NCBI GenBank assembly: GCA_014529385.2
Contig: CM043969.1
Location: forward strand, 34,302,446 to 34,366,445
DNA length: 64,000 bases
Reading direction: 5' to 3'
From: Adiantum capillus-veneris
Lineage: Eukaryota > Streptophyta > Polypodiopsida > Polypodiales > Pteridaceae
The notes beneath the pieces are model-generated. The model ran no database searches. It was not told the DNA's origin and worked only from the letters and a program-made list of their open reading frames with translations. Shown here one piece after another: positions 21,904 to 34,263 of this stretch. The position numbers and the translations under genes are program-made. Positions within the stretch are counted from its first letter, which is position 1. The number at the start of each line of letters is the position of its first letter.

Positions 21904-22736
21904 TGATGGGGGCTTTTCACAAGCCAAGCTCCCATACCCCTCTTCTCTCATCCCCACCCCATGAAAACCCCCTCTTAGGGAGGGAGTGATAAAAGGCATT
22001 GGAAAAACTAAGAAAAAAATAAAGTATGATTATGTAAATATATAAAAAAGGTAAAATAGGCCACCTCATGCCTGCGGGGTAGCCCATCCCCACCTTGCCT
22101 CCTTTTTCTTCACCGTTGCCCCGCCGTGTGTCCCTTTTCCTCTCCTCCACTCAAAAGGTCAACCCCCTCTCTCTTCCCCTTGTCCTTTCTCCTTTCTCTC
22201 TCCCCTCAAGCTACCCCACCTCTCACCAATAATGCATTCTAACTCACCAATAATTCACCCTAACTCACATGCAACTTACCCTATCTTCCAAAATAGTATA
22301 CCCCACCCCCTCTTTCTCTCTCCTATCATATCCCATGACCCAAATATCCCCCTCTCTCTCTAAAGGGCACCATATCTCTTGTCTTCTAGCTAAATAACCT
22401 TCCCCACACTCACACACACTCAGTTTCACTGAAAAAGGTGCCCACAGACCCATCCCCACCCAGTGGTTACCTGATTTTTCTTGTGTTCACACACATCTGC
22501 ACACAGATTCACCTCTGAACACACTCCCCTCTCTCCCCTCTTGTAATTACTTTATTCTCCATGTCACCTCTCACTTTTTTTCATCAACCCATCTCTCTCT
22601 CTTAGTCTCTCTCTCATGAGACTGCTGTTCTGGCACATATACACATAGCCAGACAAGTGGGGCCCACAGTCACATGGCCTATGTAGATAATGATTTCTTC
22701 ATTTCTAAACTCTAGAATTCCTCCCCCCTCCTCCCC

Positions 22737-22744
22737 TATATAAA
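22737..22744 (+). promoter_or_regulatory. TATA box of element A 5' LTR
   Basis: TATATAAA in CCCCTATATAAAGAGGGG, conserved in all five LTR copies of the family. The transcript would start about 30 bp downstream near CACCATCACAC. Confidence 0.65.
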
Positions 22745-23047
22745 GAGGGGTCACCATCACACTAAATACACACACAACATCACCAAAGAACACACTATGC
22801 ACTGTGTGTGCCTAGTGCACACACACACACCCACACTATCACCATCACCGCAATCACCATGCTTGTCTTGAGCATGACCTCTACACCTTTGGCTATGGAA
22901 GATGAAGGGAAACTAAATGAAGGATGATTGCCATAACCCTCGTGCGAGTCTTCGCTATCAACTCCCACCTATCCGCCATGTGCTCTACCACTCTCTCCCT
23001 TCTCATTCCCCTACCCTATGCTCCCCATTTCATCGCCTTATTCTCTA

Positions 23048-23053
23048 AATAAA
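23048..23053 (+). terminator. Polyadenylation signal in element A LTR
   Basis: AATAAA within TTCTCTAAATAAAGCT, about 300 bp after the TATA box and conserved in the other LTR copies. It would end transcripts in the 3' LTR, defining R. Confidence 0.5.
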
Positions 23054-23218
23054 GCTAGAGGTTTTGTGAGTATGTTTTCTTGCAATGTTTTGCCCATGTG
23101 AGGTGTGCAGAATCGCCACCTAGTCTTGTGTTTGGAGTGAGCTTGTGTATGTGTGAAGGGTGTGCGGATTCGCCATCCTTTTGTGGTGCCTAAGTACTAA
23201 GCCGCTATACCCCCTCCC

Positions 23219-23263
<45 letters not shown>

Positions 23264-23474
23264 TAATCTCATTCCCTTTCCTCTTCATCATTACTCCCAA
23301 GCATCCATCTATCTTGGATGAAAACTTTGTTATGGTGGTGTGTTGTTTGCGTCCTAGCCGCTGAAGCTAGGTGGTGCCCCTGTTTGCTTTACCATGACAG
23401 GCTCGAGGCGTGCCACTCGGTCCCCGGTGTTTTAGAGGCCGTCGCGGTTCGGGGTTCGCTTTGCTCCCGTCATT

Positions 23475-23491
23475 TGGTGCCCCCAAGGAGG
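23475..23491 (+). other. Element A primer-binding site
   Basis: TGGTGCCCCCAAGGAGG begins two bases after the LTR end. Element D has TGGTGCCCCCACTGAGG. The tRNA is not assigned. Confidence 0.6.
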
Positions 23492-23545
23492 ATCTTTTCA
23501 TGAAACCCTTCAGTTTACAAGACTAAAACCCCTAAACTATTGTGA

Positions 23546-24250
23546 ATGGATGAATGGCTAACAGGATTTGCTAATTGGACGACAGAAGAATAAGAGCTCC
23601 AAGCACAACTAGATGAACTCCGCATCTCCATCGAAGCTCAAGTACCAGGCGTAACGGTAATCGATTTGCAGTGGGAGAGTCAACCAACACGCCAAACCCA
23701 GTGGATATACATAGGCCGAGTGCCGAGCAGAAGAAGGAGAAGGTCGAAACCATGTCCTCAACCTACAACCAACCCACAACAACAAAATGGAAGAAGCTCT
23801 GCACAATAGAGAATCAATACTATTCTACTTTGAGAATTGGGTAACTCATGTCACCGAGGTAATTATCACAGTCAGTTTTCAAGTCGCACCTGATGCTGCA
23901 GCACAGATAATGGAAGCATTGGCTCACACTCTCACTAGAGAAACTAGGGATCTACTGAGTTTGTTTCAGGAAAGAACACCACCCCCTCCCACAAGCTTGG
24001 ACAGTGACTAAGCACCGCTAAGCTTCACATGAATCAGTACAACCTACCTCAAGACAGATCACACATACCAACACGTGTACGCTCAATCAAGGTAATACTG
24101 GACTTGAAGGCTCACTACCAGCACGTCATTGACACCATGTTGGGTGGGGAGCGATTTTTTTGAGGTTCTGGCATCAGATCAACCATTTGTCTTACCTTTG
24201 GTACAAGGCAATGTACCATTTGAAGTTTTAATCTATGTCCTAGTATAAGA
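23546..24250 (+). pseudogene. Element A: three small ORFs between primer site and gag
   Basis: Three short frames are shared with element D. The first (from 23,546, MDEWLTGFANWTTEE) is broken here by TAA where D has GAA, and has a basic Arg-rich end. The second (23,787-24,011, 74 codons, MEEALHNRESILFYFENW) is intact and overlaps the first by about 20 nt in another frame. The third (from about 24,030, MNQYNLPQDRSHIP) carries an extra T relative to D. Ogre/Tat elements are known to have an extra ORF before gag of unknown role. Conservation in two diverged copies suggests real proteins. Confidence 0.55.
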
Positions 24251-24330
24251 GGGTATACACGCCTCCTTGTAAAGAAGAAAAAACTTTTGCAAGCTAAGCA
24301 GTGTGTCTTTCTAGCTCTCTCTCAGTAATC

Positions 24331-25140
24331 ATGGCAAGTGTAGCATTTCCAACATTTAAAGGAAAGAAGGGGGAGGATTTGGTAACAGACTTCCTAGATG
24401 ACTTTGAAGTAGCATGTGTAGTGAGCAACAAAGATACGGATGAATCCGAGGTCAGAATCTTTAAGCATCTCATGAAGCTAAAAGCTAGATCATGGTACAA
24501 TGCACTTCCACAAGCAACCAAGGATTACTGGGAACCCTTAAAAACCGCTTTTAAGAGGCGCTTTGGGGGAGGTACCACTTCAGAAAAGTTGTGGAACAAG
24601 TTGAGAGACTTAAAGCAGGAGGGTCTTTTAGAATATGCCACCTATGAGTCCAAATTTGTGGATTTGTGGGAACGGTGGGTTGAGTCACTGGCAAGGGGGG
24701 AAGCCGCACCCGATTTCCTAAAAAAAGATCGGTTCACGCATGGCTTATGGCCGCTTCTCAAGGAGAAGGTGAAAGGTAGATTCCCGGCTACGTACGAGTT
24801 AGAAGTTGAGATTTCTTGCCTTAAGGACAAGAATCTCCGAATGAAAGCCAAAGAAACCGAGTCAACAAAAACAGCAACATCACGTAGACCAGCAACTACG
24901 AAAACCACCATTCCACCACCACCACCGGCTCTTGGGGTGAGAGATGACCAACAAGATATGTTGGCCCATATTACTGACCAACTGCAGAATTTGTCTGTCC
25001 ACTTAATACAACAAGGGAGGAGTCAAGAAAGATATCAAGACCCTGGAAGAGCATGAAGACAAAACAGGGAGTATCAGTGCTACAACTGCGAAGAAGACGG
25101 TCACGATATGTACTACTGTCCCAAACCACGACAAAACTAT
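24331..25140 (+). pseudogene. Element A: gag with zinc knuckle
   Basis: Starts MASVAFPTFKGKKGED (the same start as in D). The retrotransposon-gag domain covers roughly residues 10-170 (RSWYNALPQATKDYW, FKRRFGGGTTSEKLWNKL, FVDLWERWVESLARGE). A Thr/Pro-rich linker then leads to the zinc knuckle CYNCEEDGHDMYYC near 25,080-25,121. A TGA at 25,054-25,056 replaces the CGA present in D, cutting Gag before the knuckle. A C-to-T change at CpG explains it. The same frame continues into the protease. Confidence 0.85.
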
Positions 25141-26469
25141 AATAGAGGAGGTAGGAGGAACCAATTGTCACCCCCTAGAGAAAGAACACCCCCACCCCGA
25201 GCACCACCCCCACCAACACAAATTCTACGTCCACCCCAGACACCACTACAAGCATCCATTCCACCTCTTCCACCAGCCCCACCACCTGATCTCCCTGTAA
25301 ACATCATAAGGCTAGAAGAGAAAGGAAAAGCCGTAGTAGTGGATCCACCCAGATCAAAGGAGAGGGACAAGGTTAAGGAGAAGGTAACCTTTTTAGAACC
25401 ACTTGAGGCCATGACTGTGAAAAGAGCTAGGAGGGAGAAGGCTACACAATCAGATGATGAGAGAAGCATGAGAGGAGAAACTAGCAAGAGGCCATCCACG
25501 CCACGACGAAAATTGGGCATCACCGACTTCCAGCTAGGGGAAAGTTCTAAGCCCTATGATCTAACATTGGTTGTGGCAGAGCAAGGACCAAAGATTACAT
25601 GGCCACAGCTACTACATCTTGTACCTAAAGTAAGGCGACAATGGTCTAAAATGGTAAGTACAAGATGCTCCAAAACAAAGGTAGCCGGAGCGATTTCGGG
25701 ATGCAACATGGATGACATCCTTCCAATTGTCGACGTAAACATAAAAGGAAAGAGGTTTGGAAACACCTACATTGATGGAGGTGCATAAATTTGTGTAATG
25801 ATCGAAGCTATGATGCTTCGATTAGGGCTCGAGGTTGACAGGCCTTCTCCATGCAAGGCAAAGATGGCAAACAACGCAAAAGTAAAGTGTGTGGGTGTGG
25901 TAAGTGCCGTAAAAATAAAAGCTTTCAACACTGAGGTAGAGGTAGATGTTTTTGTAATTCCTACTAAGGGGGAAGGCTATCCACTAATCTTGGGAAGGCC
26001 ATGGCTGATGGCCATGAAGGCAAAACAGGACTGGGGTACTGGCCTTCTACGCATGACCGGTAAGAAAGGGGAGACAATCTACTACGACATGAGGATTGGC
26101 AAGAAGAAGCAAATGAATCTGGAAACATCAGCAGATGAAACCACTGGCAAATCTTCCAGTTCTGAGGAGGACACCACATCCACCGACGAAAGTGACAGTT
26201 CCATTGATGTGATGGGTATCATTATGAAGGATCCACAAATGGTAAGCACAACTGGTGATCCATCACCAAAAGCGAAACCCAATGAAGAGGAGAGAAAATC
26301 ACCTGGCCTAGGAGGAAGTAGGTTGAAGGGTATGTTGTCTATGGAATTAACACTTGAGGAGAAAGATAGTTTTTTGCAAATGTTGATGGGATTTCCTAAC
26401 CTATTCATTGACAACTATGAAATAATCATAGGCATTACAGTGGTGGAACATCATATTAAGCTGAAGTAA
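25141..26469 (+). pseudogene. Element A: proline-rich linker and aspartic protease
   Basis: In frame with gag, a Pro-rich linker (PPPRAPPPPTQILRPP) and a charged stretch precede the protease. IVDVNIKGKRFGNTYIDGGA holds the active-site Asp-Gly-Gly; a TAA at 25,786-25,788 then replaces the expected Ser codon. The distal motif YPLILGRPWLMAMK lies near 25,980-26,020. An acidic Ser-rich tail leads to HHIKLK and another TAA (26,467-26,469) just before RT. Two one-base changes therefore break a polyprotein that would otherwise run from gag to RNase H. Confidence 0.83.
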
Positions 26470-27780
26470 GGGGTAAAACCAGTTGTGCAAAAGCTACGAC
26501 GACTGGGGGTCATACAAGAAAAGGCACTCTTGGCCGAGGTAAGGAAACTGCTGGAGGTGGGATTCATCTATCCTGTAGAAAACTCAAAATGGGTGTCACC
26601 CGTAGTGGTGACGCCTAAAAAGAATGGTAAGTGGAGGGTCTGTGTTGACTACAAACCACTAAATGGAGCTACAAAGAGAGACCACTTTCCTCTCCCTTTC
26701 TTGGATGAAATTTTGAATGAAGTAGCGGGTTTTGAATGCTATACCGTCTGTGATGGTTATTCAGGATACTTTCAAATACGCATAGCCTTGGAAGATCATC
26801 TAAAAACCACTTTTATCACGCCATGGGGTTGTTTTTCATACAGGGTTATGCCATTTGGTCTCACAAATGCACCTGCCACATTCCAAAGATATGTCACATA
26901 TGTTTTCCAACCGTTCTTTGGAACATCCATAAGAGTGTTCATTGATGATTTTTGTATATATAGCTCCCGTATTTCACATTTAGAAAAGGTAACTGAAGGT
27001 TTGGCCAGGTTGCAGAGCCTAGGTGGGCAATTAAATGTGGATAAATGCCACATTGGGGAGAGTAAAGTCATTCTACTAGGCCATGAAATTTCAGCAAAAG
27101 GTATCAACGACGACCCAAGGAAGGTGTCCGCACTCATAGCCCTACCTTCACCAACAACCGCACGTCAACTGGTCTCTTTTCTACAGAAGGTGAGGTACTT
27201 AAGTAGATTCATACATCTACTATCACAACGTGTTCTACCACTGCAACAACTCACTCAAAGATCAACTTTCACTTGGGATGAGGAAAGCGAACATCACTAC
27301 AACAAGGTAAAGGAGGTCTTAGCCACTCTGCCAACTATCTCACCACCTAAGTGGGATGAAAAATTCTATGTCACCTCAAGTGTTGGTGATGACTCATTGG
27401 GGGCTGTGCTACTCCAAAAGGATACGACGACATCTTTCATGAGGCCAATCTACTTCTCTAGTCGAATGATGACAGCAGGAGAGAAAGGTTTCACCCATGT
27501 GGAACACTTAGTCCTAGCTCTTAGATTTGCAACTACAAAATTTAGGTCATATTTGCTGCTTAAGCAATTTGTGATTCTAACCACGGATGAAATATTTCCC
27601 TATGTTGTACAACACATGGATGTGTCTGCTAGAATTACTAAATGGCTAGTTCGTGTACAAGAGTTTGACTACACGGTACAGCTAGAAAGCACGACAAGGG
27701 CAAGTTTGGGGGGACTCATGACCTACCAAGTCTTTGAAGGGAAGGAGAAGTCCGATTACCTCCAGTACCACCGATGGTAG
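26470..27780 (+). pseudogene. Element A: reverse transcriptase and RNase H
   Basis: One open frame holds the Ty3/gypsy RT blocks: GFIYPVENSKWVSPVVV, WRVCVDYKPLN, YTVCDGYSGYFQIRIA, YRVMPFGLTNAPATFQRY, the catalytic FIDDF at 26,938-26,952, and LLGHEISAKGI. After the connection (TFTWDEESEHHYNKV) comes the ordinary RNase H (FYVTSSVGDDSLGAVLLQ, YFSSRMMTAGEKGFTHVE). It copies element RNA to DNA. This module is the best preserved in A, ending at TAG 27,778-27,780 where the frame shifts into the second RNase H. Confidence 0.92.
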
Positions 27781-27782
27781 AA

Positions 27783-28291
27783 GGAGCACACTCTCTCTAA
27801 TTTGATGGAGCCTACAAGCGAGCGTCCGACAAAGCAGCTGCAGGCATAGTGGTCTTTGATGACAAAGGGACAAAGGTATTTTCGTTGGCAAATTGTTAGA
27901 TTCACATTCTAACAATGAAGCTGAGTATGCAGCACTAACCAAGGGTCTACAATGGTGCGTCTCCCAAGGTGTACAACGCCTTAATGTATTTGGGGATGCT
28001 CTACTTCTGGTAAGGCAAGTAAATGGAGCATGGACATGCAAGAATCCTAGTTTAAGGACTCACTTAAGTGGTGTAAAAACCTTGTTGGTTAAGTTTGAAG
28101 AAGTTCAAATACACCATATCCCAAGGGCTCAAAACAAAGAAGCAGATGCCCTAGCAAGTGAAAGACTACAGGAAGTGGTGGTTGGAGCAATAAAACTAAA
28201 GCTCCCTCTATTTCAAGGCAGTGATGCCTTGCTTGACATCATGCATTTTTTGGAAATAGGGGAATGCCCATCAGACTTAACAAAGGGATAG
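27783..28291 (+). pseudogene. Element A: second, archaeal-type RNase H
   Basis: Across two frames: a stop then FDGAYKRASDKAAAGIVVFDDKG (about 27,800-27,880), a shift near 27,892, then LLDSHSNNEAEYAALTKGL, LNVFGDALLLVRQVNGAW and HHIPRAQNKEADALAS. These supply the D-E-D-D pattern of a complete RNase H. Its position between the usual RNase H and integrase is the arrangement known in Tat elements, and opposite to element F. A TAA replaces the residue before FDGA, and TAG 28,289 separates it from integrase. Confidence 0.85.
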
Positions 28292-29470
28292 AAGCAATGG
28301 CTGACGCGGAAGGCCACAAGGTATCGACTCATCAATGACGGTTTGTATTGTAAGGGTAAGGACCAAATACTCAGGAACGTCCCTCTCTCTCAGGAAATCA
28401 CGGGAGTAATTGCTAGTTGTCACGATGGGTTTTGTGGTGGTCACTTTGCCCTAGACATAACAAGTAGGAAAATCTTGCTGGCAGGTTTCATATGGCCTAG
28501 CCTCAACCGTGATGTACACCACTGGTGCAAAACGTGTAAGTTGTGTCAAAAGGCCGGCACTAGGTCACTTATGCCTGAACCACAGACACCTATTCTCTCA
28601 TATGGCCCATTTGAAAAATGGGGTATCGATGCCATTGGGCCATTACCTAGGGCCAACTCAGGAAAATTCTACATTATCATGGGGGTCGACTACATGACTA
28701 GATGGGCAGAGGCTACAGCCACCACTAGAACCACAGCGGTAGAGGTAGCTAAATTTATCTACGAGCACATATGTTGTAGGTTTGGCACACCTTTAGAGAT
28801 CATCTCTGATAGAGGGCCAGGTTTCAGAGCAGACTTGGTAGGAGAATTAATGCAGAAACTAGGCATTACAAGGAGGCACTCTTCACCATATTACCCTCAA
28901 TGTAATGGCCTAGTTGAAAAGGTAAATGGAATGGTTTCTAAAATTATTACCAAGCAGGTAAACAATCATCCTGGAGACTGGGATAAGTATCTACTACCAG
29001 CTTTATGGACCTACAGAACTTCATTTCGTACATCCTTGGGATTCACACCGTATCATCTAGTATTTGGTAAGGAAGCAATCTTGCCCATTGAAGTGCAACT
29101 ACAAAGTCTCAGAGTAATGGCAAGCCAGCTTCAACAGCCCAACATGCATTTGAGAGATCACATCATCAACTTGGAAAGACTGCAGCTGGACAGAGAACAA
29201 GCAATAAATTATTATGCAGCACAAGCAGAGTATAGACGGCTTAGCTTTAACGAGCATCTCCGGAAAAAAGAATTGAAGAAAGGAATGTTGGTGCTCCGCT
29301 ACGACAATCGCTTCAACACGCGCAAGGATAAGAAAATCCTACTCCGATGGGAAGGTCCTTTCATCGTCAGGAAAAAGTATGCCAATGGAAGCTACCAGCT
29401 TATGGAGGCTGATGGAAAACTTCATAAAACCAGGGTAAATGGTTGGCGACTTAAACCTTATTTTCTTTGA
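28292..29470 (+). pseudogene. Element A: integrase
   Basis: Same frame as the end of the second RNase H after one TAG. The zinc domain shows CHDGFCGGHFA and CKTCKLCQ. The catalytic core shows WGIDAIGPLPR, IISDRGPGF and NGLVEKVNG, giving D, D and E. The C-terminal part has LPALWTYRTSFRTSLGFTPY, LRYDNRFN and LLRWEGPF. No chromodomain is visible. Residues look intact from 28,292 to the stop, but the upstream breaks prevent a complete Gag-Pol. Confidence 0.9.
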
Positions 29471-29579
29471 TTTGACCAGGCTCCACCAATTGACATTCCA
29501 GATGAGGACACACCATCAGCCGCCACCTCCGACGATAATGATCAAACAGATGAGCTAGAGACATGAATGCCTCTAGCCA

Positions 29580-29594
29580 AAAGGGGAGGTCTAA
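29580..29594 (+). other. Element A polypurine tract
   Basis: AAAGGGGAGGTCTAA directly precedes the 3' LTR start TGATGG. Confidence 0.7.
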
Positions 29595-30895
29595 TGATGG
29601 GGGCTTTTCACAAGCCAAGCTCTTATACCCCTCTTCTCTCGTCCCCACCCCATGAAAACCCCCTCTTAGGGAGGGAGTGATAAAAGGCATTGGAAAAAGT
29701 AAGAAAAAAAATAAAGTATGATTATGTAAATATATAACAAAGGTAAAATAGGCCACCTCATGCCTGCGGGGTAGCCCATCCCCACCTTGCCTCCTTTTTC
29801 TTCATTGTTGCCCCGCCGTGTGTCCCTTTTCCTCTCCTCCACTCAAAAGGTCAACCCCCTCTCTCTTCCCCTTGTCCTTTCTCCTTTCTCTCTCCCCTCA
29901 AGCTACCCCACCTCTCACCAATAATGCATTAGAACTCACCAATAATGCACCCTAACTCACATGCAACTTACCCTATCTTCCAAAATAGTATACCCCACCC
30001 CCTCTTTCTCTCTCCTATCATATCCCATGACCCAAATACCCCCCCCTCTCTCTAAATGGCGCCATATCTCTTGTCTTCTAGCTAAATAACCTTCCCCACA
30101 CTCACACACACTCAGTTTCACTGAAAAAAGGTGCCCACAGACCCATCCCCACCCAGTGGTTACCTGATTTTTCTTGTGTTCACACACATCTGCACACAGA
30201 TTCACCTCTGAACACACTCCCCTCTTGTAATTACTTTATTCTCCATGTCACCTCTCACTTTTTTTCACCAACCCATCTCTCTCTCTTAGTCTCTCTCTCA
30301 TGAGACTGCTGTTCTGGCACATATACACATAGCCAGACAAGTGGGGCCCACAGTCACATGGCCTATGTAGATAATGATTTCTTCATTTCTAAATTCTAGA
30401 ATTCCTCCCCCCTCCTCCCCTATATAAAGAGGGATCACCATCACACTGAATACACACACAACATCACCAAAGAACACACTATGCACTGTGTGTGCCTAGT
30501 GCACACACACAAACCCACACCATTACCATCACCGCAATCACCATGCTTGTCTTGAACATGACCTCTACACCCTTGGCTATGGAAGATGAAGGGCAACTAA
30601 ATGAAAGATGATGGCCATAACCCTCGTGCGAGTCTTCACCATCAACTCCTACCTATCCGCCATGTGCTCTACCACTTTCTCCCTTCTCATTACCCTACCC
30701 TATGCTCCCCATTTCATCGCCTTATTCTCTAAATAAAGCTAGAGGTTTTGTGAGTATGTTATCTTGCAATGTTTTGCCCATGTGAGGTGTGCGGAATCGC
30801 CACCTAGTCTTGTGTTTGGAGTGAGCTTGTGTATGTGTGAAGGGTGTGCGGATTTGCCATCCTTTTGTGGTGCCTAAGTACTAAGCCGCTATACC

Positions 30896-30971
<76 letters not shown>

Positions 30972-31193
30972 CTCACTCACTCACTTGATCTCATTCCCTT
31001 TCCTCTTCATCATTACTCCCAAGAATCCATCTCTCTTGGATGCAAACTTTGTTATGGTGGTGTGTTGTTTGCGTCCTAGCCGCTGAAGCTAGGTGGTGCC
31101 TCTGTTTGCTTTACCATGACAGGCTCGAGGCGGCCATTCGGTCCCCGGTGTTTTAGAGGCCGTCCGGGTTCGGGGTTCGCTTTGCTCCCGTCA
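29595..31193 (+). repeat. Element A 3' LTR
   Basis: 1,599 bp, matching 21,904-23,472 apart from scattered substitutions and a longer (CT)n tract (30,898-30,968). A TATA box lies at 30,421-30,428. It ends CTCCCGTCA. Confidence 0.92.
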
Positions 31194-31534
31194 ACTTCAA
31201 GTTCCATTAGATTCTTCAAGCTTCAAGTCAGTTCACTGCCTCAATCATCAAGCCTCAATTATTATCAATTATCCTACAACTTCCTGCATTGTGCGCTTTG
31301 CACTGCCTTATCTGTCGTTCACGACCTCAACTTCTCCTGTAATCAACTTGATTTTTTATTGCCTTCAAGCTCTGACTCCCTTTCCAAGCCTCTTCAATAT
31401 TCCTTTCTTTATAACCTTCTTCTGCTCGTCAAAACCTTTCACTCGTTAGATTTTCTCTTCTTAGTTGAATGTCGAGAGCAAGAGAGAGAAGAGTCTTCTT
31501 GCTTGTGCACAAGAACAAGCTCTTTTGCTTATCC

Positions 31535-31625
<91 letters not shown>

Positions 31626-31656
31626 TAACCCTCCTGGCTCCCCTATGTCGCCATGG

Positions 31657-31704
<48 letters not shown>

Positions 31705-33107
31705 TCCTTCCTTTGATTGGAGATCGAGAGAGAGAAACCTCACCTTGGCTCCCTTCACCTCCTCGCATTGTCTCCCTTCGCCTCCTCGCCTTGGTTCCCT
31801 TCGTTTTTGCTTGCTCTCCCCTCTCATGCAAAAGGCATCCCCTATTAATAGCTCTTTTCCCTTCCTAAGCAGTGCCGCCGGCGTCATTGCATAGGAACGC
31901 GCGTTGCTGACATGGCAAGGCAAGAGTTGACTAGCACAAAACATGCCGGGAGTAATGCCGAAAAATATCGCCATGAGATGTTGAATGATTTCCTCTTCAT
32001 GCTCTCAGTATCCCAAGCTTCACCGTGGCCAGTGCGAGCCCATCTCCTCCTCCCCTGTGCCCTACTCATCGCTGCCATCGTTTTGCTCCCCCCTCTTTTC
32101 TTCACTTGACACCACCCACTTATTTATTAAGTGGGTTGCCTTTGATTGGATTTTAGTGGGCGGGCGTCCCTAGTGGGCACTACATCGCACACACATGCCG
32201 ACCAATGCAATGCCAAGCAGTATCCATTGGGTGGCCATAGCCCCTTTGGCTTCTTTTCGTCCCTTAAAGGGAACCACATTTGGCATACATATCGACCAAG
32301 GCATCACAATAGGCATCAAATTTGGCGTACACATCATGATTTCATAAAGGCTCCATAGTTGATATACGCATTGGCCAAATCATTGTGGTGAGTGACATGC
32401 TAGCCATAGCAGCCTTTGACTCACAGTATCATCTGGATTCCAAAATTCATCCTGCTCAGTTGTGCCGGCAGCTGACATTGACCTCATGCCATATTATCTC
32501 ATGAGCCCGAACTCGGTCCGTTAATTCCTTTAGATTTCTCAAACTGCATAGAGCACATACAAACCCTGCTGAGAAGGCCAAAATTCTCAGATAGCACTCC
32601 AACCGAGCGGACCGAACTAGTACGGAGCCGGCCCTCGATGAATCTTTAACGGCTAATATCTTGGCAACCGAAACTCAGATCGTTGATCTGAAAAGACCGG
32701 CCCACTCCACAAAGTGAATACTTCAAGCCCATGCATTCATTTCATCTTTGTCCCCTCAAGTGCAGTTTCCCAATCTGGTACGGATCTGCAATCAACTCAA
32801 ACTTCGAACTGCCATAACTTCTTCACCTTAGATCCAATCGACGAGCCATAAAGACAGGCCGATAGAGCACTTCAAGCACTACAGTTCTAGACCATAAATT
32901 CCCATCTCTGCTCACTTCAACAATAATCATTTTTGGCATCATTGAGGTATCTGTTGGCCCTTTTAAACCGCATCTGGCATACATTAATCATTAAACTTGA
33001 CCTGTTAACAAGCCATGATCACTGCTCAGTAAATGCGTAGGCTTCAAAGAAGCTTAGCTTGCATTTCTCTGCTCTTTTTGTCTTCATGGCAGCGGAGCTA
33101 CACGAGA
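31194..33107 (-). repeat. Element X 5' LTR, fragment 3
   Basis: Continues the X LTR from CTTCAAGTTCC to CACGAGA, matching 5,904-7,759. It includes two long (GA)n tracts (about 31,535-31,621 and 31,659-31,701), much longer than those in the other LTR. The terminal CA is changed to GA. GCGA (33,108-33,111) follows. Confidence 0.85.
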
Positions 33108-33111
33108 GCGA

Positions 33112-33355
33112 GGTTAGCTAGTAGCACCAAAGATGATTGGATTACAGATGATTGGGGCATCATGGGAATATGGACAAAAAGTGAGATACCCAACGGACTT
33201 TTCCCTGGTGGAGTTGATACTTTTGGAATCTGTTGTTGTGAAGGAGTTGCAGGGCTAGAATGCCCGTGTAATGCTTTGTCCTTTTCCCTTCTATAATATC
33301 TCTTAGCTCGCTCACTTTCCGTAAGATTTTCTTGCCACTCTTTATCAATGTGCAT
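33112..33355 (-). pseudogene. Element F: gag N-terminal part
   Basis: The minus strand from 33,355 reads MHIDKEWQENLTESERAKRYY and continues to the X insertion point at 33,111. Removing X joins it to the gag remnant at 5,585. A charged, gag-like N-terminus with no clear domain; assigned by position after the F primer site. Confidence 0.6.
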
Positions 33356-33403
33356 ACGTCCCCTTCCAGGTAGGTTCGTGTCATGGAACCTTGACTAAGT
33401 CAA

Positions 33404-33422
33404 GATCCCACCGGGCGTGCCA
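33404..33422 (-). other. Element F candidate primer-binding site
   Basis: The minus strand reads TGGCACGCCCGGTGGGATC one base after the putative LTR end (CCAGACA). TGG at the start fits a tRNA CCA end. The tRNA is not assigned. Confidence 0.55.
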
Positions 33423-33423
33423 T

Positions 33424-34166
33424 TGTCTGGTAAATATCTAGACGAGCAAGGCAAAGAGGACAGAAAAAATAACCCAATAACCCAAAAAAAATAATATAGA
33501 AATTGCAATAGAGACCCCAAAGGACAATGAGAAAGATAGAGAGGACCTAGCACAAGCACAAATATGGTGATGATTGATAACAAAATGATGTAGATAATGC
33601 TTACACAAGCCAACACAATGGAAATATGCATAATTAGTGTTTGTATTATGATATATGAGTGCAAGCCGCTTTTATAGATGATTGCTTTGTTTTTATATCA
33701 AAATTGGAGCAAGAGAGAGAAAACTTAGCTCAGAATTGTTGCATCAAAAATTGAAACTTGATGGCGATCACAGCATGATCACGGCTCAAAGGGATTCTCA
33801 CGACCCTCAAAGGTTGGATTTTACAAAGCTTCAATATTTTAATAAATTTACAAACTTTCATGAAAGTTGTTATGAGTGCTATATGGAAGCAAAAGTGTGT
33901 GAAGCGTGTAATAGCTAGATGTAGACAATATTCTCTTTGGTATTGTTGTAGCACCGTCACTTTTGAGGTTTGACGATAGTCCCGGCTTCGGTGTCTTCCT
34001 TTGTAGTGGCACTTGAAGTCTACAAGCAACAAAGTGAGCCGAAAAGGAGAGCACCTCTCACCTTTTTGTGGAGCACCTCTCAAGTTTTGTGGTGAGCCAT
34101 TCTCTCCACATCCATTCAAATGCAAGCCCTTTATCTCTCTTTCTCTTTTTTAATGCCCTTGGGGAG

Positions 34167-34263
<97 letters not shown>

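Larger units (their letters stand above)
21904..23472 (+). repeat. Element A 5' LTR
   Basis: 1,569 bp, TGATGGGGGC to TTGCTCCCGTCA. It includes a TATA box, an AATAAA and a (CT)n tract (23,222-23,261) whose length varies between LTR copies (compare 30,898-30,968, 43,063-43,112 and 60,474-60,528). Confidence 0.93.
21904..31193 (+). mobile_element. Element A: Tat-like Ty3/gypsy LTR retrotransposon, complete structure
   Basis: A 9.29-kb element with LTRs 21,904-23,472 and 29,595-31,193, primer site, pre-gag ORFs, gag, protease, RT, RNase H, second RNase H, integrase and purine tract in that order. Flanks GCTT/ACTT give a 4-bp duplication with one change, and the split X LTR joins cleanly across it. 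The second RNase H and the ORFs before gag place it near the Tat/Ogre group. At least four premature stops and two frameshifts show it is now dead. LTR copies C, D and E belong to the same family. Confidence 0.92.
5590..33107 (-). mobile_element. Element X: pol-less LTR retrotransposon, host of three nested insertions
   Basis: X has a 3' LTR at 5,590-7,759 and a 5' LTR split into 12,652-12,699, 21,621-21,903 and 31,194-33,107 by elements G and A. It also has an internal region 7,760-12,651 interrupted by solo LTR E, a candidate primer-binding site beside the 5' LTR, and a purine tract (AGAGGGGGTGGA) beside the 3' LTR. With the inserts removed X is about 7.7 kb. No gag, protease, RT or integrase motif was found; instead it carries a long decayed ORF shared with element Y. 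The LTR copies differ at a few percent of positions by eye, so X is older than its inserts. I infer a non-autonomous (LARD-like) element. Confidence 0.8.
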
